In this document: positions 1-7,800 of the stretch, piece by piece | Layout of the letters: every line of letters starts with the position of its first letter | How positions within the stretch are numbered: position 1 is the first letter of the stretch | NCBI GenBank assembly: GCA_002315625.1 | Contig: DCHH01000113.1 | Coordinates: 247-18,970 of the forward strand | Length of the DNA: 18,724 nt | Origin: Bacteroidales bacterium UBA1757 | GTDB taxonomy: Bacteria; Bacteroidota; Bacteroidia; Bacteroidales; UBA1402 | Direction: 5' to 3' | Made by a program: the position numbers and the translations under genes | The notes under the pieces: model-generated | Told to the model about the DNA's origin: nothing | Database searches by the model: none | Seen by the model: the letters and a program-made list of their open reading frames with translations, nothing else

Positions 1-46
1 ACTGAGCTATTTCCGCAATGGGACTGCAAATATACGGCATTTTTTT

Positions 47-75
47 AAAAGTGCAAAACTTTGTGCACTTTTTTT
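47..75 (+). terminator. Hairpin with T-run, probable terminator of an upstream gene
   Basis: A 9-bp inverted repeat, AAAAGTGCA (47-55) and TGCACTTTT (64-72), encloses an 8-base loop and runs into a row of seven T residues (69-75). On the + strand this has the layout of a weak intrinsic terminator, closing a gene that would lie to the left of the window. The stem is A/T-rich with only four G/C-containing pairs, so it could instead be a leader structure overlapping the promoter of the GH28 operon. Confidence 0.45.
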
Positions 76-92
76 AATTGAGATTTTATTCT

Positions 93-100
93 TATCTTTG
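93..100 (+). promoter_or_regulatory. Bacteroidetes-type -7 promoter box of the GH28 operon
   Basis: TATCTTTG at 93-100 matches the Bacteroides -7 consensus TAnnTTTG exactly. It ends 27 bases before the ATG at 128, which would give a short untranslated leader of roughly 20 bases. At the expected -33 distance (about 69-73) there is only a T-run, not a clean TTTG, so the assignment rests on the -7 box and its position ahead of the first gene of the operon. Confidence 0.5.
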
Positions 101-127
101 GAAGAATATACGTCAAGCGAAACTTTT

Positions 128-1486
128 ATGAAAAAAGCACTGATTTTTTTGTCTATATTGATTGCCATACCCGCTATTGGGGGCAGCCGAAACGTTGATA
201 TCACGAAAATGGGGGCGAAAGAAGGCCCTGGAAGAGACAATGCCGCCGCTATCCAAAAGGCGGTGGATATGGTGAGCGAAGCAGGCGGCGGTACGGTAAT
301 GGTGCCGGCTGGTGATTTCTACACAGGTCCCGTAGAGCTGAAATCAGGGGTTGAACTGCATCTGAAGATGGGAGCAAGGATTCTTGGCGTGACGGACACT
401 ACGGCATACGAACGCGCACACCGCATCACCAATGGCAGAAGGTCCGAGTTCTCGGCTTTGATATATGCTTATGGCCAGAAGGATATCGCCATTACTGGTC
501 TCGGGACCATTGATGGTCAAGGCGGGGATCCCGCATTCAGGACAAAAAGGGATCCGGGAAATCGTCCGATGATACTCTTCTTCGATGAATGTACTAACGT
601 AGTAATCAGTGATATACGTCTTGAAAATTCCGCACACTGGGTGCAGCGCTACTTAGATTGCGAATATGTGAGGGTCAGCGGGGTGAAAGTGCGCTCGCAC
701 TGCAACTACAACAATGATGGCATCGACATTGACTCGAAAGATGTCTTGGTCACCAACTGTATTTTCGACTGTGAGGATGATGCAATCTGTCTCAAGAGCA
801 ATTCTGACAAGTTTTGCGAAAACGTGACTGTGACAAACTGCGTTGCGGCGTCGAACTGTAACGCCATCAAACTGGGAACGGCCTCGCTCACCGGTTTCCG
901 CAATATCTCAATTAGCAATATTGCAGTGCGTCATGCCACAGAGGACAATATCAGACACTGGTCCACAAAGCTCGAGGGGATCACGGCCCCTATAACTGTT
1001 ATTTCAGGCATAGCTCTCGAAATGGTAGATGGCGGCATCGCTGAGAATATCACGATAAGCAATGTATCTATGAGGGATGTCCAGACGCCGATTTTTATCC
1101 GTCTCGCCCGTCGTGAGGAGTCAAAATTCCCAGAAGGGAGCCGTCTGCGTGGCATTACCATAAGCGGAGTAACGGCGTTCAGTGAGAGCTGGATGTCCAG
1201 TTCGATAACCGGTGTGCCAGGATTGTATGTGGAAGACGTGTATTTGTCTGATATCGATATCACAGCTCCCGGCGGAGGCACCCTCGAAATGATACAAAAA
1301 GAGGTCCCTGAATCAGAAAAAAAATATCCCGAGAATAGGTGCCTCGGGCAGACACTTCCGGCAAGTGGATTCTATATCAGACATGCCAACAACGTGTATA
1401 TGTCCAACGTGCGCTTCCATTTCCGCAAGCCTGACGTCCGTCCTCTCATCGTTACCGACGACTGTAAAAACGTGGTCCTTCCTTAA
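128..1486 (+). CDS. Secreted glycoside hydrolase family 28 protein (polygalacturonase-like)
   Basis: A 452-aa protein with a signal peptide in about residues 1-19 (Lys-Lys, then a hydrophobic stretch ending in AIGGS), so it is exported. I chose ATG 128 over the TTG at 98 because it places the signal peptide at the N terminus and follows the -7 box. The body is a right-handed parallel beta-helix of the GH28 pectinase type: an N-terminal Gly/Asp-rich pectate-lyase-like segment, NNDGIDIDS at 195-203 (equivalent of NTD with the catalytic Asp), EDD at 216-218 (equivalent of GDD), NCNAIKLGT from 243, and IFIRLARR near residue 333. GH28 enzymes hydrolyse galacturonic-acid linkages in pectin-type polymers; the exact substrate cannot be read from sequence. 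The family His of the third motif appears to be Asn243 here. It is the first gene of a + strand operon, and its stop overlaps the next start. Confidence 0.85.
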   Translation: MKKALIFLSILIAIPAIGGSRNVDITKMGAKEGPGRDNAAAIQKAVDMVSEAGGGTVMVPAGDFYTGPVELKSGVELHLKMGARILGVTDTTAYERAHRITNGRRSEFSALIYAYGQKDIAITGLGTIDGQGGDPAFRTKRDPGNRPMILFFDECTNVVISDIRLENSAHWVQRYLDCEYVRVSGVKVRSHCNYNNDGIDIDSKDVLVTNCIFDCEDDAICLKSNSDKFCENVTVTNCVAASNCNAIKLGTASLTGFRNISISNIAVRHATEDNIRHWSTKLEGITAPITVISGIALEMVDGGIAENITISNVSMRDVQTPIFIRLARREESKFPEGSRLRGITISGVTAFSESWMSSSITGVPGLYVEDVYLSDIDITAPGGGTLEMIQKEVPESEKKYPENRCLGQTLPASGFYIRHANNVYMSNVRFHFRKPDVRPLIVTDDCKNVVLP

Positions 1487-2526
1487 TGGGTAAATACACC
1501 AAGAATTGTTTCATATCAATGTTGTTGCTTGCGACGGCATTGATGGTTTCATGCAAAAAAACGGGAGGATCGGATGGCCCTGTCACTCCGGTTGATCCGT
1601 CTGACACCCTCTTCCGTTTCGCATCGTATAACATTCTTGTCAATGACGGCAGGCGTACCGAAATGGCCTTGGACAAATGCAGAAACTGTTTCAGCCAGGT
1701 TTTTTCAGAATGCGACGCAGACATCATCTGCTTTAATGAAATAGATGCCACTTTTGCCACGCAGTTACCCTCAATTGCCTCAGGCATAAAAAATTACATC
1801 TGGGACATAGCCAACCCAAACAAGGTGGTTGATGCCTCGACCCTAGAGTATTATTATTCAAACGGCCTTGCCTATAACTCTAAGAAATTCAAACTCGTTT
1901 CCAGAGGAATGTACTGGTATCTGAAGGACGGAACCTATACTTCAGACAGGATGACGGCCTATTCATCACACGTTCCGAAGTCTTGTACCTTGGTTTGGAC
2001 CAAGCTCAAGCATATCAATTCCTCCAGGCAGCTATGCGTGATAAGTACCCATTTCCCTCTCTCGACTGACGGTGAATCCTCCGGGTATAAGACTGGCGAA
2101 GCGCATAAGATCTGCGCAACGGCCCTGAATTCATTCGTGCAGAACATGTCTATGCCGTGCATTGTCGGTGCGGATTTCAATTCGTCAACTTCAAAAACCG
2201 ATGCGAATGCTGCCGGACATGCCATCCTTCTTCAGAAATGGACAGACGCCTACGACTATCTCAAGGCACAGGGCAAACTGAACCAGACCTACATCACATA
2301 TTGCGGCACCATGTCAGGAAGTTCTGCCAAGTATCATTATGATGTTGACGAATATACGAAAGACCATCCGGAGCGACGCATTGACCACATAATGTACCGG
2401 AATGCGCAGACATATTCCGTGGTTCCCAGGTCTTACAAGTCAATCATGACAGGGTATAAAGTGAGCGGAGAGTCATTCTGCCCCTCCGACCATCTTCCGA
2501 TAGTGGTGGAGTTTGTTTTGAGATAA
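1486..2526 (+). CDS. EEP-fold (endonuclease/exonuclease/phosphatase) lipoprotein, stand-alone form
   Basis: A 346-aa lipoprotein. A hydrophobic leader ends in a lipobox with Cys23 (MVSC), followed by Lys-Lys and a Gly/Pro/Asp linker, so it is probably membrane-anchored and outside the cytoplasm. The EEP domain (about 43-346) shows every signature of the DNase I-like fold: Asn49 (SYNIL), Glu85 (CFNEID), His189 (STHFP), Asp230 and Asn232 (GADFN), Asp300-His301 (RIDHIMYR) and Asp335-His336 (PSDHLP). It should therefore be a metal-dependent phosphodiesterase or phosphatase. The substrate (nucleic acid, phospholipid, inositol phosphate) is not determined by these motifs. Its ATG overlaps the GH28 stop by one base (TAATG), implying translational coupling, and the heparinase-like gene starts 5 bases after its stop. 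The C-terminal domain of the protein at 8751-10589 is a paralogue, sharing HPERRIDHIMYR and NPNKV. Confidence 0.88.
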   Translation: MGKYTKNCFISMLLLATALMVSCKKTGGSDGPVTPVDPSDTLFRFASYNILVNDGRRTEMALDKCRNCFSQVFSECDADIICFNEIDATFATQLPSIASGIKNYIWDIANPNKVVDASTLEYYYSNGLAYNSKKFKLVSRGMYWYLKDGTYTSDRMTAYSSHVPKSCTLVWTKLKHINSSRQLCVISTHFPLSTDGESSGYKTGEAHKICATALNSFVQNMSMPCIVGADFNSSTSKTDANAAGHAILLQKWTDAYDYLKAQGKLNQTYITYCGTMSGSSAKYHYDVDEYTKDHPERRIDHIMYRNAQTYSVVPRSYKSIMTGYKVSGESFCPSDHLPIVVEFVLR

Positions 2527-2885
2527 AAAGCATGATGTCAATCAAGAAAATATTGTGCGTTTTGAGCGTTTTGCTCGGCATTTCCGTTTATATGTCGTCA
2601 GCAACAGAGGCCGCACGCGATTATAAGGACGTTTTCGAAGCTCTGGACCTTAGCAGACCGGGGTTGGAAAAGGTCAGGGCCGAGTATGAACGGGGTCGGT
2701 GGAACAAGGCATCGGAAGCTTTGCTCGACTATTTCCGTACACGGCAGGGCGTATATATCCCTGGTCAGGATTCAAAGACCGCCTCTGAAAAAGACATGCT
2801 ATGGGCCGACGATGCACTCAAGCACACCTTCCACGTCCTGGAGACGCCGGTGTGGAATTATGGCAAGAATATAGATTGGGAATAC

Positions 2886-2888
2886 TAG
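2886..2888 (+). other. Premature TAG in the PL12 reading frame
   Basis: The codon lies between NIDWEY and PVKDIEMR, where heparinase III homologues read WEYWPVKD or WHYWPVKD. A single G-to-A change of TGG to TAG explains it. Forty-eight further sense codons follow in the same frame with clear family similarity, so this is a lesion, not the natural end of the gene. Confidence 0.85.
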
Positions 2889-3017
2889 CCCGTGAAGGAC
2901 ATCGAGATGCGCGTGCAACTGCACCGGCATGGATGGTGGACTTCGTTGGGCCGGGCGTATCACACTACAGGAGACGGGAAGTATGCCCGTGAGTATGTGA
3001 TGGAATTTCGTGACTGG

Positions 3018-3035
3018 GTGAAACAAATCATTTGA
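3018..3035 (+). other. Frameshift site in the PL12 gene
   Basis: Homology in frame 2532 continues through DWVKQ (to about 3026) and hits TGA at 3033-3035. Family-like sequence resumes one frame over at TTT GAG (3031). The pattern fits loss of two bases (or gain of one) within 3024-3031, where homologues have a KNP-type motif after the Trp-containing helix. Confidence 0.8.
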
Positions 3036-4398
3036 GATTGATCAGCACGGCACGGTCAGCAGCGGTACGATTGACGTCAATTCCCCAAATGAATGTTTTG
3101 CATGGAGACCTCTTGAGGTTGGTATCAGGCTTTTGAGGTGGAGCACACAGTTTTCTCTTTTCTTGGATTCCAAGCAGTTCTCTACCGAGTTTCTTCTTGA
3201 ATTCCTGCGCTCATATCATCAGAATGCTGAGTTCTTGATGCAAAATTTCAGCCCGTCAGGGAATCACGTAATACATCAATCACAGGGGATTGTCCGTGCC
3301 GGCGCATGTTTTCCCGAATTCAAGCAGGCCGATTCCTGGCTCAAGGCCGGGTTTGACAATCTGAATCGGGAGATTGTCCGCCAGTCATTGCCTGACGGCT
3401 GCCATTTCGAACTGGACCCTGGCTATCATATAGGTTTTGTGGAATCATTCCTTTCTGCAATCAAGGTAGCGAAGAACAACGGCAAGACAAAACTTGTGCC
3501 TTCTTCCTGTCTCGAGCAGATTGACAGGATGATTAATTATTATTTCGACTATTGTTATCCGGACGGGACCCATCCCTGTTTCAGCGATGCGCGCCGCTAC
3601 GATGATCTTGCGGACCCTGAAATGTTTAGGCCCACGCCGACGTATAAGTCTTCCGGACACCCCGATTCCGGTTTCTACACCTTGCGAAGCGGTTGGTCGT
3701 CAGATGATATCATCATGCCAATCAAGGCCACGCAGCGTGGCATGTGGCATGCTCAACCTGATTTCGGAACGTTTGAGTTATGGGCTTTCGGTAAGAAGTT
3801 GATGCCGGATGCCGGGGCGTACACCTACTCCGGAGATGAAGAAATAGAGCGTCAGCGTGCGTATTTCAAGGCAACCGCCAGGCATAACGCCCTGACTCTT
3901 GACGACAGGAATTACGACGACCCTCTGCCGAAGGTTCTAGTGTGGAGACCTCAAGCTGACAGCGCCGGCGTACAACTGCTAAGCGTTCAGCATGAGGCAT
4001 ACAAAGGCCTTACCCGTTGCCGCAGCATAGCTTTTGTGAAGGAGACATTCTTCGTCGTGACCGATGAGGTGTGGGGCCCGGCAACAGGTCACCTGACGCT
4101 GCGCAATTGTTTGGGAAGTGGATCTGTGGTCAAAGTCGAGGCAGAAAGTGAAACGGGCGCTGTAGTTGAAGGAACCGCGAACCCCGAATCTGCCGGCAAA
4201 TTTATATATAAAGACGGTAACGTAGGCTTGAGTATACTCGTAGCCGGGCAGAAAAGCTCAAAAATCAGCATCGAAAAAGACTGGTACAGTGAGGCCATGC
4301 ACGAAAAGTCCGAGCGTCCTGTAATCCTCCTGGACGTACCCCGTACCGCAGATTCCGGCGTACAACGTTTTGTGACCATAATCTATCCTTTCACAAGC

Positions 4399-4590
4399 GA
4401 GCACCCCCTCACCCTCCATTTCGGCTTTACCTCCAAGGATGTTGACGCTGACATTGAACGTCTTACTAAGGCAGGTGCCACCCTCGTTGTTCACGAGAAG
4501 GCTCCCGGATTCGACGGCGCAATGATGCGTGACCCTTCCGGGATTGCCATTCAGTTCGTTAAGCGCGAAAAAAGCGTTCTGCTCAAATAG
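4399..4590 (+). other. VOC/glyoxalase C-terminal half-domain fused to the PL12 fragment
   Basis: The last ~63 codons read as one beta-alpha-beta-beta-beta module of the vicinal oxygen chelate superfamily. A strand LTLHFGFTS is followed by a helix DVDADIERLTKAGA, then LVVHEKAPGFDGAMMRDPSG and a final strand IAIQFVKRE. VOC proteins use the His of the first strand and the Glu/Gln of the last strand as metal ligands, and His (codon at 4417) and Gln are present. The module replaces the last beta-sandwich strands of PL12. It remains in frame with the lyase and has no start codon of its own in a sensible position. A deletion joining two neighbouring genes is the simplest origin (inference). Confidence 0.7.
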
Positions 4591-4614
4591 CTTGCTGCGG
4601 CATATTATCGTTCG

Positions 4615-4637
4615 AAAAAAACGCGAGTGACTCGCGT
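4615..4637 (-). terminator. Second, weaker intrinsic terminator of the minus-strand operon
   Basis: ACGCGAG (4621-4627) and CTCGCGT (4631-4637) form a 7-bp, G/C-rich stem with a 3-base loop. Read on the minus strand it is followed by six U residues (complement of 4615-4620). It lies just beyond the main terminator. TTCGAA palindromes at 4611 and 4641 flank it and could extend the fold. No T-run follows it on the + strand, so it is a poorer candidate for terminating the heparinase side. Confidence 0.55.
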
Positions 4638-4644
4638 AATTTCG

Positions 4645-4684
4645 AAAAAAAAACAGTGGCCCGGGCGTGATGCTCGGGCCACTG
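4645..4684 (-). terminator. Strong intrinsic terminator of the minus-strand surface-protein operon
   Basis: Bases 4654-4666 pair with 4672-4684 to give a 13-bp stem (one G-T wobble) and a 5-base loop; the core is CAGTGGCCCG. On the minus strand the stem is followed at once by nine U residues (complement of the A-run 4645-4653). It sits 20 bases beyond the stop of sORF2 and marks the 3' end of the operon. Confidence 0.85.
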
Positions 4685-4704
4685 AATTATAGGCAGATTG
4701 ACAA

Positions 4705-4836
4705 TTAGTCGGAATCAGGATCATAGGTTGTAATTTCTGTTGGAGTAAATTCCCCTCCGGAAATACAGAATGCTCCTAAATAGCATGTATTACAGATTTC
4801 AATATCTGGTGTGATATATGAATTGAATTTTTTCAT
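4705..4836 (-). CDS. sORF2: 43-aa micropeptide downstream of protein D
   Basis: ATG at 4836-4834 begins 8 bases after the stop of gene D, and the TAA is at 4707-4705. The peptide starts MKKFNSYITPDIE, has a central Cys-rich, mildly hydrophobic part (ICNTCYLGAFCISGG), and an acidic tail ending in YDPDSD. It shows no signal peptide or lipobox in the usual place and no transmembrane helix. It resembles sORF1 (14992-15126) in start, length, the pattern Y-[IL]-x-P-x-I-E, a Cys-x-Ser in the middle, and an acidic Asp-rich end. Short peptides of this general look (MKK, Y-x-x-P, then an acidic tail) are familiar to me beside surface-protein genes in Bacteroidales, but I know of no assigned function. 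It is the last gene before the terminator. Confidence 0.75.
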   Translation of the reverse strand: MKKFNSYITPDIEICNTCYLGAFCISGGEFTPTEITTYDPDSD

Positions 4837-4844
4837 GATTCTCA

Positions 4845-7800
4845 TTAATTTGCTGCGATAACTGTACAATTGTTTACGGTGATTGTGCCGCTGTTACCAA
4901 GCACCAGATCCGTTGCGGTCAGCGCCTGGCCTACGGTAGAGTAGGTGGTTGTCTTGGATGAACCGTTGACCTTGCGGGTGAACTTCGCCCCGCTGATGGC
5001 GTTGCAGTTGGTGAAGGTCAATCCGGAGGTGGAGCCACCTGCGAATATCAAGCCGCCGTGGGTGGTTCCGCCACCATTGATGTAACCGCCGACCGTGCAG
5101 TTTTCAACAGTAGTCGTGGAAGTGCCTGCCTGTCCGACAATACCGCCCAGATAACCAACGGGAGATGCACCGGAAGTGCGAACCGCACCGGTTGAGGTGA
5201 GATTTCTGACGATAGCGACATCCATATATCCCACTATGCCGCCAACCTGGCTCGCAGAGTTGTTGCTCGTGTTATATTTCTTCACGCAACTTATGTCTCC
5301 GGAGTTGACACTGCCTTCTGGACAAACGGTCAGGTAAGAGGCAATGCCTCCGACACGGGCCTTCAGATCAAGCCTGTATGGACCACCTGATCCATTATTG
5401 TTACCCGCATCTATTTCGCCTGAATTTGTGCAGTTTGTCAAGGTCTTGGAGCCACTATTGGTGGCAAGGATACCTGCGACATATTGGTAATTAGTGGATG
5501 GGACCGGGTTATCTACTGCAGACAGTATAATGCTTCCGCTGTTGGAAAGGTGGTCGAAGGCCTGCTCAATGGAGTGTCCGATATGCCCGACAACACCACT
5601 GACGAAAAGCTGTCCGGAAGCATCGAGAGCATAATTCTTTACGGAAATATTGCCATTATTGGAGGCGTATTCCATATCGAATTGCCCTGCACTCTGATTT
5701 GCCACACCGAGTACGCCGCCAATCAGTACGTATTTGCTGGTAGTCTTGCTGTCAGCATTGCCAAGAACTTTCAATTCACCATAATTACTGGTGTTGGAAA
5801 GATTTGGAGTTGTACTGGTATGGCCGCAGATACCGCTAATAATTATAGTCTGTGCTGAGGCGCCGACAAATTGAACGGGTCCTCGGTTTTCACAATACTC
5901 GAACTCAGGGCCTGTGCCGGAAGCCGATCCTACGACTCCCGCCAGGCAAGGCGTCTTTGTTGTGGAATTATCGGTGATAGAACCATAGTTTATGTTGCGG
6001 TTAGCATCGGTAGTGCTAGTCGCGGAAAGATTGCAGACGCCATCGGCTCGGCCGACAATGCCTGCACAAAGAACACCCCAGGAAGAAGCATTGAGCTCAC
6101 TGGCAGTCCAGAAGTTGTAACCGCTGTTGGTTACGGGGCCGTAATTCTTGCAACCCTGCAAACTGACTGGCAGCCCGCTGACACCTGTTATCTTGCCGCA
6201 GATGCCTGAAATTATCATATCGTTCATTTCGTTTGAACCTGTGTTATTCACGGTGCCGAGCGCAGAATTGGTGCTGTCGCCGTTGATGCAGCGAACAAGA
6301 CTGATGGCAGATTTGCCGGCCGTGGTTTCAAGCACGCCTGTTATGCCGCCGACATAAGTGTTCTTTGGAGCTGCTGCAGTACAGCTGACGGTGCCTTTGT
6401 TGACGCAATCGGTGAGCACAAGGGGTGCACCGGCCTTGAATAGCCTGCTCCAGCCGATAATGCCTCCAATTTTAGCATCTGCATAAATTGTATTGCTTCC
6501 GTCCGCAAGTGTTACGTTGCCCGTATTGGTTACTCCATTGAATGCAATGCCGCTTGTAGTGTTGGCATTGCTCAGCACACTGGCGTAGCCCACGATGCCA
6601 CCGAGGCAGTAGGGCTGCTGCTTTCCGGAAGTCATTGTAACGGGAATTATGTTCACCGAAGCGGCTGACGTGCCGCCATTGACTGTGATGCCTTCGTTGA
6701 TGCGTCCGAACATTCCGCCTACGGCCAGATTGTTGTCGTTGGCAGTTGAACTTGCGGTAATGTATGCATTGGCCGTGGTGCCGATTTCGGCAGTGCTGGC
6801 TGTGGTGCAATCGGTGAATGTCAGATGCTTGCTGCCGTCAGATCCTTCGGTCTTTGCATATTTGCGGTTTCCTGCAGTGCCCACAAGACCTCCAAGAGAT
6901 ACGGTGTATGCGCCGCCGGCGTCCAAAGTCACGTCTCCGGCACATTCCCAGCCCTGGGCTTTGCCGCCTTTCATCCAGCCTATTACGCCGCCGATGTAAT
7001 ATGCATAAGCCTGACCTTTTACGATAACCTTGCCGTCCGCAAGATTTTTCAGATTTGTCAGAGTCTTGCTGGTGGTACTGGTACGTCCGATGACGCCTCC
7101 GACATAAGCGTGAGGACCGGTGCTTCCCCCCCAAAGGGTCTGGACGGTACCGCTGTTGGTGTTGTCATCCAATGCGCCGCCAGACATACCGACGACACCT
7201 CCCATATTGACAGGGTTGGCATAACCGTCTGCCCCGATCTGAACTGTTCCCGTATTGGAGCAGTTTGCAGTGGAGCATTCTCCATATACATCATATCCAA
7301 CGACTCCGCCGATATAGGCATTGCCTGTCGTTCCGTTGAAATTGACCGTGCCGCTGTTGGTGCAGTTTGAAACGTCCGACCCCTGAGAGTAGAATGTGTC
7401 TTTTTCGCCACGTCCCATAACTCCGCCAAGCATCAGTTGCAAACCTGTACTGCCGCTTGTGGTGATGGTCGCCTCATTGCTGCAGCCGGAAACAATTCCG
7501 CCTTTCACTCTTCCGACAAGGCCGCCGATAGCAAACTCTGAACTTTCTGAAGCAGAGGGTTCCCAGAAGAGAGTTCCTTTTGCGGTACAATTGTAAAGTC
7601 CACCCGGTTCGTCCACGAGGCTGGAAGTGTTGATAATACGGACAAACATTCCGGCAGCATTGACGTCTTCGTTAAGGGAAACGCTTGAATTAAGTATCAG
7701 GTTCTTAATCTGGCCATACAGAGTGTTGAAGAGTGGCTTTACAAGGCCTGTGATGGTCTTGTTGTTGCCGTCAAACACGCCATAGTATTCGGAAACTTCA

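Larger units (their letters stand above)
2532..4590 (+). pseudogene. Disrupted heparinase III-like polysaccharide lyase (PL12) gene with a chimeric 3' end
   Basis: Three readable pieces together make a family-sized protein of about 685 aa. Piece 1 (2532-2885) has a signal peptide and the heparinase II/III N-terminal domain, ending at NIDWEY. A TAG at 2886-2888 stands where the family has Trp, and the same frame then reads on as PVKDIEMRVQLHRHGWW to TGA 3033. Piece 2 resumes in the +1 frame at 3031 (FEIDQHG, FAWRPLEVG) and is open to TAG 4588-4590. It carries family marks GNHVIH, FELDPGYHI and WHAQPDFGTFEL (Asn, Tyr, His expected at the lyase active site), then YSGDEE and RFVTIIYPF. PL12 enzymes cleave heparan sulphate-type glycans by beta-elimination in the periplasm. 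From about 4399 the sequence no longer resembles PL12 but a VOC (glyoxalase) half-domain. ATG occurs at both 2532 and 2535. The intact product cannot be made without read-through and a frame change. The gene is the last of the + operon. Confidence 0.85.
4591..4704. other. Convergent intergenic region
   Basis: Between the end of the broken heparinase gene and sORF2 there is no further reading frame. It holds the two hairpins listed separately. No hairpin with a following T-run is seen in the + direction, so the + operon may end by another mechanism or read into the antisense of sORF2. Confidence 0.7.

Noticed and set aside
98..127. TTG at 98 as the start of the GH28 gene
   Set aside because: It overlaps the -7 promoter box and would place ten polar residues before a good signal peptide beginning at ATG 128.
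2886..3035. TAG read as a sense codon, or programmed frameshifting, to give full-length heparinase
   Set aside because: The same gene ends in a TAG at 4588-4590 and the other genes use TAA normally. The frameshift site AAACAAATCATTTGA has no recognisable slippery heptamer, and two independent events would be needed. Simple gene decay explains it better.
3133..4590. Independent 485-aa gene starting at TTG 3133
   Set aside because: The PL12 similarity begins upstream at 3031 in the same frame, and there is no signal peptide or ATG near 3133. It is the second part of the broken heparinase gene.
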